This document shows positions 40,357-50,431 of a DNA stretch of 64,000 nt, one piece after another. The notes below the pieces were generated by a model, which did not search any database, was not told the DNA's origin, and saw only the letters and a list, made by a program, of their open reading frames with translations. Made by a program: the position numbers and the translations under genes. Numbering within the stretch: the stretch's first letter is position 1; every line of letters begins with the position of its first letter. Source of the DNA: Streptomyces sp. ST2-7A. Its GTDB lineage: Bacteria > Actinomycetota > Actinomycetes > Streptomycetales > Streptomycetaceae. Location: the NCBI RefSeq assembly GCF_021390475.1, contig NZ_JAJUWS010000001.1, positions 248,001 through 312,000 of the forward strand, given 5' to 3'.

Positions 40357-40758
40357 TCAGCGGGCACCGACCGCCATGACCCCGTCCGTGGGGACGATCT
40401 CCCGTCCCAGCGGCATCAGCGAGATCGGGATCATCTTCAGGTGCGCGATCCCGAACGGGATGCCGATGATCGTCACGAAGAAGCCGACCGCCGCCACCAC
40501 GTGGCCGATGGTGATCCAGATACCGGCCACGATCAGCCAGATGATGTTGCCGACGCCGGAGGCCACCCCGGCGTCCGATCGCTGCCGGGCGGTGTACCCG
40601 AAGGGCCACAGCGCGTAGACGGCCAGCCGGAAGCAGGCGATCCCCCACGGGATGGTGACGATCAGGACGCAGCAGATCACGCCGGCGACCAGGTAGCCGA
40701 GCGCCATCCACACCCCCGAGAAGATCAACCAGAGAATGTTGAGCACGAGCCTGATCAC
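40357..40758 (-). CDS. YccF domain membrane protein
   Basis: A 133-aa protein made of two similar halves, each with NxxWL(I)-type helix pairs: LVLNILWLIFSGVWMALGYLVAG and GNIIWLIVAGIWITIGHVVAAVG, followed by the repeated TIPWGIACFRLA and GIPFGIAHLKM. This internal duplication is the YccF (DUF307) signature. Four membrane segments are expected. The start is GTG. Function is unknown in the family. It lies alone on the minus strand. Confidence 0.93.
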   Translation of the reverse strand: MIRLVLNILWLIFSGVWMALGYLVAGVICCVLIVTIPWGIACFRLAVYALWPFGYTARQRSDAGVASGVGNIIWLIVAGIWITIGHVVAAVGFFVTIIGIPFGIAHLKMIPISLMPLGREIVPTDGVMAVGAR

Positions 40759-40981
40759 GGTGGGGGTTCCCTTCCGAGGGGGTGGGTGAACGGTGGGCGG
40801 GCCGACCTCCGGCGCCTGCCCCGTGCGTCGGCACGTTCCCCGCCGGATGGCCGCCCAGTCACCGCCGGGCGGGGAATCCGGGTCGGTTCGGGGTCATCCC
40901 CGGGGGACTCGTCACCCCGGGGACGGAGGCGGGACCCGCTCGCCGACCCGGCGGGTCGATCGGGTCGATCGGGTGAGTACC

Positions 40982-41911
40982 TCAGTGTCCGGGGCGCCCG
41001 TCGGGGCCGGGCGGGGTGTTCCAACTGCCCCCACCACCGTACGCGCCCCCACCGGGGCCACCCCAACCGTCGGCCATCCGCTCCAGACGGGCGATCCGTT
41101 CGGCCATCGGCGGGTGGGTGGCGAAGAGCTTCGACATGCCGTCCCCCTGCCGGAAGGGGTTGGCGATCATCATGTGGCTCGCCGCCTCGAGCTTGGGCTC
41201 GGGGGGCAGCGGCAGCGCCCGCGTACCGGCCTCCAACTTGCGCAGCGCGCTCGCCAGGGCCTGCGGGTCGCCGGTCAACTCGGCTCCCGAGGCATCGGCC
41301 TCGTACTCCCGCGACCGACCGACCGCCAACCGGATCAGAGTGGCGGCGAAGGGCCCGAGCAGGCCGATCAGCAACACCCCGAGGATGCCCGGGCCTCGAT
41401 CGGAGCGACCGGGCAGCAGCCAGGCGAACTGCACCAGGAACATGATCACCGAGGCCATCGCCCCGGCGACCGAGGAGATGAGGATGTCGCGGTTGTAGAC
41501 GTGACTCAGCTCATGACCGATCACCCCGCGCAGCTCCCGCTCGTTAAGAATCCGCAGGATGCCGTCGGTGCAGCAGACGGCGGCGTTGCGCGGGTTGCGG
41601 CCGGTCGCGAAAGCGTTGGGGGCGTCGGTCGGGGATATGTAGAGCCGGGGCATGGGCCGGCGGGCCCGGCCCGCCAACTCGCGGACGATGCGGTACAGCT
41701 CGGGGGCCTCGAACTCGCTCACCGGGCGGGCCCGCATGGAGCGCAGGGCGAGCTTGTCGCTGTTCCAGTAGGCGTATCCGTTGGTGGTCAGAGCGACCAC
41801 CAGGGCGATGATCAGCCCGGTGCGGCCGAAGAGGGCGCCGACCAGCAGGATCAACGCCGACATACCGCCGAGCAGGGCGGCCGTCTTCAGTCCGTTGTGC
41901 CGGCGGTGCAC
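40982..41911 (-). CDS. htpX: Zinc metalloprotease HtpX
   Basis: A membrane-bound protease that degrades misfolded membrane proteins. The 309-aa sequence has two N-terminal membrane helices ([36 protein letters not shown]), the cytosolic motif H133-E-L-S-H137 in [15 protein letters not shown], two further membrane helices, and the third zinc ligand in [16 protein letters not shown]. It ends in a Gly-rich tail. GTG at 41911 has GGAGGGAA upstream; earlier codons lack homology. Substrates are not indicated by context. Confidence 0.95.
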   Translation of the reverse strand: MHRRHNGLKTAALLGGMSALILLVGALFGRTGLIIALVVALTTNGYAYWNSDKLALRSMRARPVSEFEAPELYRIVRELAGRARRPMPRLYISPTDAPNAFATGRNPRNAAVCCTDGILRILNERELRGVIGHELSHVYNRDILISSVAGAMASVIMFLVQFAWLLPGRSDRGPGILGVLLIGLLGPFAATLIRLAVGRSREYEADASGAELTGDPQALASALRKLEAGTRALPLPPEPKLEAASHMMIANPFRQGDGMSKLFATHPPMAERIARLERMADGWGGPGGGAYGGGGSWNTPPGPDGRPGH

Positions 41912-42487
41912 GGTGTTCCCTCCGGGATGGTGCCGTTCGGGGGACTCCTTCGGTCCGGGTCGCGGGGCTTCGTCCACCGATGGCGGATCCCCCCGAAGTG
42001 CACAACGCGACAGTCCGACCGGCGGTTCCCGGTCGATCACGGGGCGCGACGCACATCACGTCCCGGTCGGACCGGCCCTGCCGACGGCCTCGACCGGTGC
42101 GACCCGGAGCCGGGTGACCCGGCCCGGATGGCGCGGAGCGGAGCCGGTCGCACGGGGTGGCATGGATCGAAACGGCCCGGCCCGGTTCGAGGAGGCCCGG
42201 GGCACGGCACGACAGAACGCGTCCCGGTTCGGGGAGGCCCGGGGAAAGGGCCGGGGGAGAGAGCGCGGCACGGGGCGACACGCCCCGGGCGCCGGCCCGG
42301 CCCGACGCCCGGGGCGGCAGAGCGCACCCCCGGTCCACGGGGCACGGCACGAAAGGCAGGACCGGCACGGCGGAGCGCGGCACCGGTGGGCGCGGCGCAA
42401 CCCGGTGCGACGGCGGCACGGTGCGGCTCGACGCCGGCCGGCCCGACCCGGCGGCACACTCCACGGCCCGGGGTTACCACCGTACTC
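41912..42487. other. Intergenic region between htpX and nuoN
   Basis: A 576-bp stretch without a supported gene. It contains imperfect repeats of CCCGGTTCGAGGAGGCCCGGGG-like sequence near 42180-42245 and many runs of GGCACGGCAC. Several ORFs cross it on both strands, but none has a domain, a ribosome-binding site or normal composition. It must hold the htpX promoter and the 3' end of the nuo operon. Confidence 0.5.
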
Positions 42488-44209
42488 TCAGAGGAAGGTG
42501 CCGGAGGCCAGGCGGAGGATGATCTGCGGCCAGCCGGAGAGGACCAGCGCGATGCCGGCGGCCAGGCCCACCGCGACGGAGAGGGGCAGCGCGCCGACGG
42601 GTCGGGCGGCGGCGGGAAGGACTCCGGACGTGTCGTCGGACGGCGCGTCCTCGGGCCCGACGCCCTCACCGGGTGCCCCCGTCGCCGGGACGTCGGCCGC
42701 ACCCGCGGGCCGCACCGCCCCGCCGCCCACCGGGGTCGGCTCGGCGACGGTCGCCGGCGCCCCGGCGACCGGCACGCCGGCCGCCGACTCCTCCCCGACC
42801 GGTCGGAAGAGCACCGCGATCCAGCGCAGGTAGTACACCAGGGCGATCACCACGTTGACCGCCGCGACGACCGCGAGAACCGCCAGGTCGGCGTCGACCG
42901 CCGACCGGATCACCGCGACCTTGGTGAACAGCCCGATCAGCCCCGGCGGCAGCCCCGCCAGACAGATCAGGAAGAAGGCCATCGCCAGGGCGGTCGGCCG
43001 GCGCCGGGCGGCCATGCCCCGGTGGTCGGCGATCCGCCCGCCGCGCACCGACAGCACCACCGCGAAGGCGCCGAGGGTGACGACGGCGTACATCAGGGCG
43101 TACGAGAGGGTCGCGCCGACCGCCGCCGAGACAGCCCCGGCATACCCGGTGTCACCGGCGCCGATCTCCCGCCCGGCCGCCGCGAGGGGCACCAGCAGCC
43201 AGCCGGCCTGGCCGACGGAGGACCAGGCCAGCAGGCGCACCGCGCTGCCGGGCGCGGCGGGGTCCACCCGCAGGGCGGCGACGTTGCCGAGGGTCATGGT
43301 GAGTCCGGCGAGCAGGGCCAGCGCGGGTCCCCACACGGCGTGCTCGCCCGGCAGGGCGACGGTGGTCAGCAGCACCAGGCCGGCGAGTCCGGCGGTCTTG
43401 CCGACCACGGCCAGGTAGCCGGCGATCGCCGGAGGCGCGCCACCGTAGGTGTCGGGGATCCAGAAGTGGAAGGGCACCGCGCCGACCTTCAGCGCGAAGC
43501 CGACCAGCGCGAGGGCCGCGCCGACGGTCACCAGGCCGGAGAGGGCGGGGTCGGCGTCGGGCAGGGCGTCGGCGAGGACGGTCAGGTGCAGGCCACCGGC
43601 GGCGGCGTACAGGAAGCCGACGCCCAGCAGGGTGACGGCGGTGGCGGTGACCGAGGAGAGCAGGAACTTCAGGGCCGCCTCGGGGGCGAGCCGGTCCGCC
43701 CGGCGCAGCGCGACCAGCGCGTAGACGGGGAGGGTGGCGACCTCCAGGGCGAGGATCAGGGTCGCCAGGTCGCGGGCGGCCGGCAGCAGGGCGGCACCGG
43801 TCGCGGAGGCGAGCAGCAGGAAGACGTACTCGCCGGCGGGCACGGCTCCGGGCCGGTCGTCGGGCCGCGTCAGGGCAGGCAGCGAGATGAGGGCGGCGAG
43901 CAGCGCCCCCAGCAGCACCAGCGCCTGCACGGTGAGCGCGAAGCGATCGGCGACGTAGGAGCAGGGCGCCGGGTCCACGGTGAGGCAGAAGGTCGCCCGG
44001 TCGCCGGCGCGCAGCGGGAGCAACAGGGCGAGCGCCAGGGCGGGGGCGGCGACGGCGAGGCCGCCGAGCACGGCGCCGCGCCGGGCGGCCGGGAAGGCGC
44101 GGGAGGCGGGCGGCAGCAACAGATCGACGAGGAGCGCGGTCAGGGAGCCGACCGCGACGGCGACGACCGGCGCGATGACCGCCCATTCGACGCTCTGGAT
44201 GAGGTTCAT
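42488..44209 (-). CDS. nuoN: NADH-quinone oxidoreductase subunit N
   Basis: A 573-aa proton-pumping membrane subunit of complex I, one of three antiporter-like subunits. About 14 helices; key segments are LEVATLPVYALVALRR, SAALKFLL-type AALKFLLSSVTATA, GFALKVGAVPFHFWIPDTYGGAP (helix 7/8 with its Lys) and FLICLAGLPPGLIGLFTKV. A Pro/Ala/Gly-rich insert of about 55 residues lies before the last helix, longer than usual. ATG start overlaps the nuoM stop by four bases. Last gene of the operon. Confidence 0.95.
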   Translation of the reverse strand: MNLIQSVEWAVIAPVVAVAVGSLTALLVDLLLPPASRAFPAARRGAVLGGLAVAAPALALALLLPLRAGDRATFCLTVDPAPCSYVADRFALTVQALVLLGALLAALISLPALTRPDDRPGAVPAGEYVFLLLASATGAALLPAARDLATLILALEVATLPVYALVALRRADRLAPEAALKFLLSSVTATAVTLLGVGFLYAAAGGLHLTVLADALPDADPALSGLVTVGAALALVGFALKVGAVPFHFWIPDTYGGAPPAIAGYLAVVGKTAGLAGLVLLTTVALPGEHAVWGPALALLAGLTMTLGNVAALRVDPAAPGSAVRLLAWSSVGQAGWLLVPLAAAGREIGAGDTGYAGAVSAAVGATLSYALMYAVVTLGAFAVVLSVRGGRIADHRGMAARRRPTALAMAFFLICLAGLPPGLIGLFTKVAVIRSAVDADLAVLAVVAAVNVVIALVYYLRWIAVLFRPVGEESAAGVPVAGAPATVAEPTPVGGGAVRPAGAADVPATGAPGEGVGPEDAPSDDTSGVLPAAARPVGALPLSVAVGLAAGIALVLSGWPQIILRLASGTFL

Positions 44210-45921
44210 CGGGCGACTCCGGGCAGCAGGGCCTGCACGGCCGGGTCGGTGAGGCCGAGCAGCAGCGCGGGCCACAGGCCGAGGAGGAGGGTGAGGGCCG
44301 CGAGGGGGGCGTACACGGAGAGTTCGACGCCCCGCAGCTCCGGCAGGCGGTCGGGGTCGGCGACCGGTGCGGCGCCGGGGGCCTCGGCGGCGGCCAGGTC
44401 GGCGGTGGTGGGTTCGGGGGCGGCGGGTCCGGCGGGGGTTCGGGGCAGGGCGGCGGGGGCGGCGGCGATCACCCCGGCGGGCTCTGTGGCGGCCGGGGCC
44501 CCGGGCGGCGGATCGCCCGCGCAGACCCTGCGCACGGCCATCAGCAGGTAGGCGGCGGTGAGCAGGGTGCCGAGGCCGGCGAGGGCGAGGAAGACCAGGT
44601 AGGCGGGGCGCGGGAGGCCCGGGGCGGGGTCGTAGGCGGCGAGCATCGCGAGGAACTCGCCCCAGAAGCCGGCCAGACCCGGCAGGCCGAGGGAGGCCAT
44701 GGCGGTGAAGGCGAACAGGGCGCCCAGCCGGGGGGCGCGCCCGTACAGGCGGGCCCCGGCGCCGCGCGCGGTCAGCTCGTCCAGACGGGTGGTTCCGGTG
44801 CGTTCCCGGATCGCGCCGACCAGGAAGAAGAGCAGGCCGGTGATCAGGCCGTGGGCGATGTTGGCGAACAGCGCGCCGTTGATCCCGGTGGGGGTCAGAC
44901 CGGCGATGCCCAGCAGGACGAAGCCCATGTGGCCGACGGAGGACCAGGCCACCAGCAGCTTGAGGTCGGCGCCGCGGCGCACCAGGTCCAGACAGACCAG
45001 GGAGGCGTACACGATGCCGGTGACGGCGAACGCGCCCAGCCAGGGGGCGAGCGCGGCGGTGCCCTCGGGAGCGGCCGGCAGCAGGATGCGGACCAGGCCG
45101 TAGGTGCCGGTCTTCAGCAGCACGCCGGCGAGCAGCACCGAGCCGATGGTGGGCGCGGCGGTGTGGGCGGGGGGCAGCCAGCCGTGCAACGGCCACATCG
45201 GGGTCTTCACGGCGAAGCCGAGGCCCACGGCGAGGACGACGAGGATCTGGACCCCGCGTTCCAGCCCTTCGCCCTGCGCGGCGGCGAGTTCGGTCATGTC
45301 GAAGGTGCCGGCCCGGCCGCCGAGCAGCAGGAAGCCCAGCAGCATGAGTACCGAACCGACCAGGGTGTAGACGACGAACCGGCGGGCGGCGGGTCCGCTG
45401 CCTCCCCCGCCCCAGCGGGCGATGAGGAAGTACATCGGGATGAGGACCATCTCGAAGGCCAGGAAGAACAGGATCAGGTCCAGGGCGGCGAAGGTGGCCA
45501 GGGCCCCGCCGAGCAGCACCAGCAGCAGCGCGACCAGGGCGGCCGGGTTCGGGCCGGCGGGCGGGCGGCGGTAGGCGTGCAGGGCGCACAGGAAGCCGAG
45601 CAGGGCGGTGAGGACGACCAGCGGCAGGGAGATCCCGTCCACGCCCAGGTGCAGGCGCACGCCCAGGGCGGGGATCCACTCCAGGTCGGTGGTGGCCCGC
45701 ATCCGGGCGGGGTCGTCACGGTCGAAGGAGGCGGCCAGCAGCAGGGCGGCGGCCAGCACGACACCGGTGACGACCACGCCGTGCCGCAGCACGGCCTGTT
45801 CCGGGGAGCGTCCCTTCAGGCCGGGCGGCGCGGGCAGCAGCGCCGTGGCCGCGCCCACCAGTGGGAGCGCCACGACGACGAGCAGCAGCAATCGCGTCAC
45901 GGAGTCGTCGAGCGTGATCAC
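44206..45921 (-). CDS. nuoM: NADH-quinone oxidoreductase subunit M
   Basis: A 571-aa antiporter-like subunit of complex I. Landmarks include LILFFLAFEMVLIPMYFLI with the conserved Glu, VKTPMWPLHGWLPPAHTAAP, the LLVAWSSVGHMGFVLLG helix and ASLGLPGLAGFWGEFL. A disordered Ala/Pro-rich segment of about 60 residues interrupts the C-terminal part. GTG start with GGAGG inside the end of nuoL; five bases separate the genes. Confidence 0.95.
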   Translation of the reverse strand: MITLDDSVTRLLLLVVVALPLVGAATALLPAPPGLKGRSPEQAVLRHGVVVTGVVLAAALLLAASFDRDDPARMRATTDLEWIPALGVRLHLGVDGISLPLVVLTALLGFLCALHAYRRPPAGPNPAALVALLLVLLGGALATFAALDLILFFLAFEMVLIPMYFLIARWGGGGSGPAARRFVVYTLVGSVLMLLGFLLLGGRAGTFDMTELAAAQGEGLERGVQILVVLAVGLGFAVKTPMWPLHGWLPPAHTAAPTIGSVLLAGVLLKTGTYGLVRILLPAAPEGTAALAPWLGAFAVTGIVYASLVCLDLVRRGADLKLLVAWSSVGHMGFVLLGIAGLTPTGINGALFANIAHGLITGLLFFLVGAIRERTGTTRLDELTARGAGARLYGRAPRLGALFAFTAMASLGLPGLAGFWGEFLAMLAAYDPAPGLPRPAYLVFLALAGLGTLLTAAYLLMAVRRVCAGDPPPGAPAATEPAGVIAAAPAALPRTPAGPAAPEPTTADLAAAEAPGAAPVADPDRLPELRGVELSVYAPLAALTLLLGLWPALLLGLTDPAVQALLPGVAR

Positions 45922-45926
45922 GGGGC

Positions 45927-47849
45927 TCAGCCTCCGGTGGTGGTGACGGCGACGACGGCCAGGGCGAGGGCGGCCACGGCCGTCACGGCGAGGTAGAGCT
46001 GGACGTTGCCGGTCTGCAGGCGGCGGGCGAGGGCACCCAGGAGGCCGGGGGCGCCGGCGGCGGCCCGCACGTAGGTGTCGACGACCTCGCGGTCCAGGAA
46101 GCGGGCGAGCCGGCCGGCGGCGCGGACCGGTCGCACGGCGAGGGCCGCCGCGGCGGCGTCCATGCCGAAGCCGGTGGCGGCCGGGCGGCGCAGCCGACCC
46201 AGCAGGGCGGGGCCGGGGTCGGCGATCGGGTCGCGGGGGTCGGTCCCGCCGCCGAAGTCCTCCTCGTAGCGGCGGCGCCAGGCGGCCCAGGTGACCAGGA
46301 CGCCGAGCAGCGCGGCACCGACGGAGACCACCGAGGTGGTGAGGTGGGGTCCGAGGTCGCCGCCGCCCAGGCGTGTCCCGAGGGCGTCCCATGCCAACCC
46401 CAGGGCGAGCGAGGGGATGGCGAGCAGCCACAGGGCGAGGGTCATGGCCGGCCCGACGGCCGGGGCGGCGGGCACGGTGACGGGACGTACGCCGACGGGG
46501 TCGTGGAAGAGGACCAGCCACAGCCGGGTGGCGTAGGCGGCGGTGAGGACGGCGCCGGCGAGGACGGCGACGAGCACGATCCAGGCGGCGACGCCGGCGG
46601 CCCCGGCCTCCCCGGTGGCACGCTGCGCGGCGTGCACGACGGCGTCCTTGGAGAAGAAACCGGCGAACGGCGGCAGCGCGGCGAGGGCCAGCAGGCCGAT
46701 GGTCATCGTCCACCAGGCGTCCGGGACGCTCCGCTTGAGGCCGCCCATGCGGGAGACGGCGGCGAGCGAGCCGGTGCCGGCGGCGATCACGAGGACGCCG
46801 GCGGCGAGGAAGAGCAGGGCCTTGAAGGCGCCGTGGGTGAGCAGGTGGAAGAAGGCGGCCTCGCGGTCGGCGACGGCGATCGCGCCGAGCATCACACCGA
46901 GTTGGCCGATGGTGGACCAGGCCAGCACACCCTTGATGTCGTCGCGGGCCAGGGCGGCCAGGCCGGAGCCGATGACGGTGACGGCGACGATCAGGGCGAG
47001 CGTCACCAGTGCGATGGTGGAGGCGAGGAGCACCGGCAGCAGCACCACCAGCACGTACACGCCGGCGGCGACCATGGTGGCGGCGTGGATGAGGGCGGAG
47101 ACGGGGGTGGGGCCGGCCATCGCGTCGGGCAGCCACAGGTGCAGCGGGAACTGCGCGGACTTGCCCGCGACGCCCGCCAGCAGGAGCAGTGCGATGACGG
47201 TGGGGTGGGCCATCTGGAACGGGTCCAGGCCGGTGAGGCGGTTGACCAGCCAACTGATCCGGAAGGTCCCGGCCTCGGTGGCCAGGGCGATGATGCCGAT
47301 GAGGAAGGGGACGTCGCCGAGTTTGGTGACGAGGAACGCCTTGAGGGAGGCGGCGCGGGCGGCGGGGGTCTCCCAGTGGTGGCCGATCAGGAAGTAGGAG
47401 CAGGCACCCATCACCTCCCAGCCGACCAGCAGGACCACCAGGTCGTCGGCGTACACCAGCAGCAGCATGGCGGCGGTGAACAGGGAGATCAGCGCGGCGT
47501 ACGAGGGGTAGCGGGGGTCCTCGCGCAGGTAGCCGGTGGAGTACAGCTGGACGACCAGGGAGACGGCGGTGACCAGCACGGCGGCCAGGACGGAGAAGCC
47601 GTCCAGGCGCAGCGCGAGCTCGATCGGGAGCACGGGGTCGCCGGTGGGGGCCAGGGGCGTGGCGGCGGTGACGGTCGCGCCGGAGGGCAGGTCGGCGGCG
47701 ATCCACAGCGCGAGGAGCGCCGAGGCCAGGATCGGCAGCACCGCCAGGGGGCGCACGAAGCCGGGGGCGCGGCGCGCGACGAGCGGGATGAGCGCCGCTC
47801 CGCCCGCGGGCAGCAGGGGGACGAGGGCCGCCGCGGTGGTGGGGTTCAC
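45927..47849 (-). CDS. nuoL: NADH-quinone oxidoreductase subunit L
   Basis: A 640-aa subunit, the largest antiporter-like pump of complex I. Typical segments are [63 protein letters not shown] and [14 protein letters not shown]. The C-terminal region contains the long lateral helix area and a final membrane anchor ([17 protein letters not shown]). GTG start overlaps the nuoK stop by four bases. Confidence 0.96.
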   Translation of the reverse strand: MNPTTAAALVPLLPAGGAALIPLVARRAPGFVRPLAVLPILASALLALWIAADLPSGATVTAATPLAPTGDPVLPIELALRLDGFSVLAAVLVTAVSLVVQLYSTGYLREDPRYPSYAALISLFTAAMLLLVYADDLVVLLVGWEVMGACSYFLIGHHWETPAARAASLKAFLVTKLGDVPFLIGIIALATEAGTFRISWLVNRLTGLDPFQMAHPTVIALLLLAGVAGKSAQFPLHLWLPDAMAGPTPVSALIHAATMVAAGVYVLVVLLPVLLASTIALVTLALIVAVTVIGSGLAALARDDIKGVLAWSTIGQLGVMLGAIAVADREAAFFHLLTHGAFKALLFLAAGVLVIAAGTGSLAAVSRMGGLKRSVPDAWWTMTIGLLALAALPPFAGFFSKDAVVHAAQRATGEAGAAGVAAWIVLVAVLAGAVLTAAYATRLWLVLFHDPVGVRPVTVPAAPAVGPAMTLALWLLAIPSLALGLAWDALGTRLGGGDLGPHLTTSVVSVGAALLGVLVTWAAWRRRYEEDFGGGTDPRDPIADPGPALLGRLRRPAATGFGMDAAAAALAVRPVRAAGRLARFLDREVVDTYVRAAAGAPGLLGALARRLQTGNVQLYLAVTAVAALALAVVAVTTTGG

Positions 47850-48274
47850 GGGGCGGGCCTCCCGGGGAGGGGCGTCGGGCGGTTCGGGGCGGCGGGCGAG
47901 GTGGTGTCGGCGCCGGCGGGGTCGGGGTCGGGGGCGCCGGTGTCGGCGCCGGGGGGCGGCGGGGCGGGGGTGTCGCGCAGCGCCCGCAGCCGGTCCACCG
48001 CGGAGGTGCCCCGCCCCCGGTACACCAGCAGCACGATCGCCAGGCCGATACCGACCTCGGCGGCGGCCACCGCGATCAGGAAGAGCGTGAACACCTGGCC
48101 CGAGTGCAGGGCGTCGCGCAGCCACACGTCGAAGGCGACGAGGTTGAGCATGGCGCCGGCCAGCATCAACTCCACGGACATGAGGACCAGGACGACATTG
48201 CGGCGGGCCAGCACGCCGTACAGGCCGACGCAGAACAGCAGCACGGCGAGGACCACCGGGTACACCAGGTGCAT
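47846..48274 (-). CDS. nuoK: NADH-quinone oxidoreductase subunit K
   Basis: A 142-aa small membrane subunit of complex I. The three helices are present ([41 protein letters not shown] with the conserved Glu; [26 protein letters not shown]). A Pro/Asp-rich tail of about 40 residues is extra relative to the usual length of about 100. ATG start shares one base with the nuoJ stop. Confidence 0.95.
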   Translation of the reverse strand: MHLVYPVVLAVLLFCVGLYGVLARRNVVLVLMSVELMLAGAMLNLVAFDVWLRDALHSGQVFTLFLIAVAAAEVGIGLAIVLLVYRGRGTSAVDRLRALRDTPAPPPPGADTGAPDPDPAGADTTSPAAPNRPTPLPGRPAP

Positions 48275-48879
48275 CAGCTCCTCCCCTCCGTCCGGGCCCG
48301 GCGGTCGGTCGCCGCGCCGTCGGCGTGGCGACGGGAGACCGCGATGGCGCCGATCAGTGCCGCGAGCAGCAGCAGGGAGAGCGCCTCGAAGGGCAGCACC
48401 CAGTGCCGGAACATCGAGGTGCCGAGGTCGGCGGTCGGGCCGTGCGGGGTCTCCAGGTCGATCCACGTGGCGCGGAAGGCGTCCACCACCAGCACCACCA
48501 GCAGCACGGCCGCCGACCCGGCCACCACCAGGGCGACCGGGCGGGCGGCGGAGTTCGCGTCCGGGGACGGGCCGGTGGGCGCCTTGGTCAGCATCAACCC
48601 GAAGAGCAGGAGCACGACCACCGAGCCGAGGTAGATGAGGACCTGCACCCAGGCGATGAACTCGGCGGTCAGCAGCAGGTACTGCACCGCCAGTCCGCCC
48701 AGGGCCACCACCAGGTACAGGGCCGCGCGCACCAACCGGGTGGTGGTCACGCAGAGCACGGCGGCGCCCAGCACGACCACGCCCACCAGGACGAAGACGA
48801 CCTCCACACCGCTCGGCGAGAGGAAGCCGGGCGAGCCGTCGGCCGCCATCGGGAGGGCTGCGGGCGGGCCGGGGATCAC
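48274..48879 (-). CDS. nuoJ: NADH-quinone oxidoreductase subunit J
   Basis: A 201-aa membrane subunit of complex I with five helices. The pattern [73 protein letters not shown] is typical, including the segment with the pi-bulge helix. GTG at 48879 overlaps the nuoI stop (GTGA); a later ATG at 48849 is possible but has no ribosome-binding site. Confidence 0.93.
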   Translation of the reverse strand: MIPGPPAALPMAADGSPGFLSPSGVEVVFVLVGVVVLGAAVLCVTTTRLVRAALYLVVALGGLAVQYLLLTAEFIAWVQVLIYLGSVVVLLLFGLMLTKAPTGPSPDANSAARPVALVVAGSAAVLLVVLVVDAFRATWIDLETPHGPTADLGTSMFRHWVLPFEALSLLLLAALIGAIAVSRRHADGAATDRRARTEGRS

Positions 48880-49403
48880 GTGGCGCCCCCGGCGGCCGGG
48901 CGGTCGGCGGCGCGGCGCGCGGCCACGACCTCCTTGGGTTCCTCGGCGGCCGGGTCGAGCGGCGGCGGCTCGGGGACCGTCCACATCCACTCGCGCAGCC
49001 GGTCCCGCTCGTGGGTCAGCTCCCGGATGTCGGTCTCGGCGTACTCGAACTCCGGTGACCAGAAGAGGGCGTCGAACGGGCAGACCTCGATACAGATCCC
49101 GCAGTACATGCACAGCGCGAAGTCGATCGCGAAGCGGTCCAGGACGTTGCGGCTGCGTTCCCGTCCACCGGGCGCGGCCGGCGGCACCGTCTCCTTGTGG
49201 GAGTCGATGTAGACGCACCAGTCGGGACACTCCCGCGCGCACAACATGCAGACCGTGCAGTTCTCCTCGAACAGCGCGATCACCCCCCGGCTGCGCGGTG
49301 CCAGCTCCGGCAGCGTCTCCGGGTACTGCCGGGTCACCGCGCGGCGGGTCATCGCCCGGAAGGTCACGGCCAGGCCCTTGGCCAGGCCCGATACGGGACT
49401 CAC
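48876..49403 (-). CDS. nuoI: NADH-quinone oxidoreductase subunit I (2x[4Fe-4S])
   Basis: A 175-aa ferredoxin-like subunit that carries electrons in the peripheral arm of complex I. Two cluster motifs are intact: [12 protein letters not shown] (about residues 46-57) and [12 protein letters not shown] (about 91-102). GTG start overlaps the nuoH stop by four bases. Its presence without NuoEFG and NuoD is notable: it would need an electron donor and a NuoD subunit encoded elsewhere. Confidence 0.96.
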   Translation of the reverse strand: MSPVSGLAKGLAVTFRAMTRRAVTRQYPETLPELAPRSRGVIALFEENCTVCMLCARECPDWCVYIDSHKETVPPAAPGGRERSRNVLDRFAIDFALCMYCGICIEVCPFDALFWSPEFEYAETDIRELTHERDRLREWMWTVPEPPPLDPAAEEPKEVVAARRAADRPAAGGAT

Positions 49404-50431
49404 GAAATCACCACCTTGACGACACCGGTCAGCGCGATCTGCGCCAGGGCCAGCGGGACGAGCACGGTCCAGGCCAGCCGCTGGATCTGGTCCACCCGCA
49501 GCCGGGGCCAGGCCACCCGGGCCCAGATCACCAGGAAGCACAGGGCGGCCGTCTTCAACAGCATCCACAGCCAGCCGAGTTGGTCGGCGAACGGGCCGTG
49601 CCAGCCACCGAGGAAGAGCACCGCGGTCAGCGCCGAGACCACCACGATCCCGGCGTACTCGGCGAGCAGGAACAACGCGAACCGCAGGCCGGAATATTCG
49701 GTGAAGGCCCCGAAGATGATCTCCTCCGGCGCCAACGGCGCGTCGAACGGCGGGCGGTGCAACTCGGCGATGCCCGCCACGAAGAAGACGATCCCGCCGA
49801 TGATCTGCCAGGGCACCCACCACCACTGGAAGGCGTCCAGGATGCCGGTCAGGCTCAGTGTGCCGGCGGCCATCACGACGGACGCGGCGGCCAGCAGCAA
49901 CGGCAACTCGTAGGCCATCAGTTGGGCGGCGGTGCGCATCCCGCCCAGCAGCGAGTACTTGTTGGCGGAGGCCCAACCCCCCATCAACTGCCCCAGCACC
50001 CCGAGGCCGAGGACGGCGAGGACGAAGAACACCCCGGCGTCGATGACCTGGCCGACCAGGGTGCCGGGCCCCAGCGGGATGGCGACCAGGACGACGAGGT
50101 ACGGCAACAGCGCGACGGCCGGCGCCAGTCGGAAGACGGTCCGGTCCGCGCCGGCCGGGACGGTGTCCTCCTTCTGCGCGAACTTCACGCCGTCGGCCAC
50201 CAGTTGGGCCCAACCATGGAAACCGCCGGCGTGCATCGGGCCGACCCGGCCCTGCATGTGGGCCATCACCTTGTGTTCGGCCTGCCCCACCAGCAGGGGC
50301 AGGGTGAGGAAGGCGAGGAGGACGGCGCCCAGGCGCAACGCGACATCGCCGGCGCCGAGGGCGGTCGAACCGGCGGCGTCGGCGGCCTCGGCCAGCAGCA
50401 CCGGCAGGACGGCGGGGGCGGTGGCATCCAT
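49400..50431 (-). CDS. nuoH: NADH-quinone oxidoreductase subunit H
   Basis: A 343-aa membrane subunit of complex I that forms part of the quinone chamber. Visible signatures are [35 protein letters not shown] (the conserved first cytoplasmic loop) and [38 protein letters not shown]. About eight helices. ATG start shares one base with the nuoC stop. Fully typical in sequence and length. Confidence 0.96.
   Translation of the reverse strand: MDATAPAVLPVLLAEAADAAGSTALGAGDVALRLGAVLLAFLTLPLLVGQAEHKVMAHMQGRVGPMHAGGFHGWAQLVADGVKFAQKEDTVPAGADRTVFRLAPAVALLPYLVVLVAIPLGPGTLVGQVIDAGVFFVLAVLGLGVLGQLMGGWASANKYSLLGGMRTAAQLMAYELPLLLAAASVVMAAGTLSLTGILDAFQWWWVPWQIIGGIVFFVAGIAELHRPPFDAPLAPEEIIFGAFTEYSGLRFALFLLAEYAGIVVVSALTAVLFLGGWHGPFADQLGWLWMLLKTAALCFLVIWARVAWPRLRVDQIQRLAWTVLVPLALAQIALTGVVKVVIS

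Noticed and set aside
41912..42487. Possible small genes between htpX and nuoN
   Set aside because: ORFs on both strands lack ribosome-binding sites, domains and the normal third-position GC pattern.
40793..44551. A 1252-codon plus-strand open frame opposite htpX and nuoN
   Set aside because: It reads the antisense of well-conserved genes, is composed of Gly/Arg/Asp/His-rich shadow sequence and has no domain.
42488..47706. Very long open frames on the minus strand (over 1000 codons) that run through two nuo genes each
   Set aside because: They are the true nuoN and nuoM frames continued upstream into the neighbouring gene in another frame. The upstream parts are Arg/Pro-rich shadow translation; conserved starts lie at 44209 and 45921.
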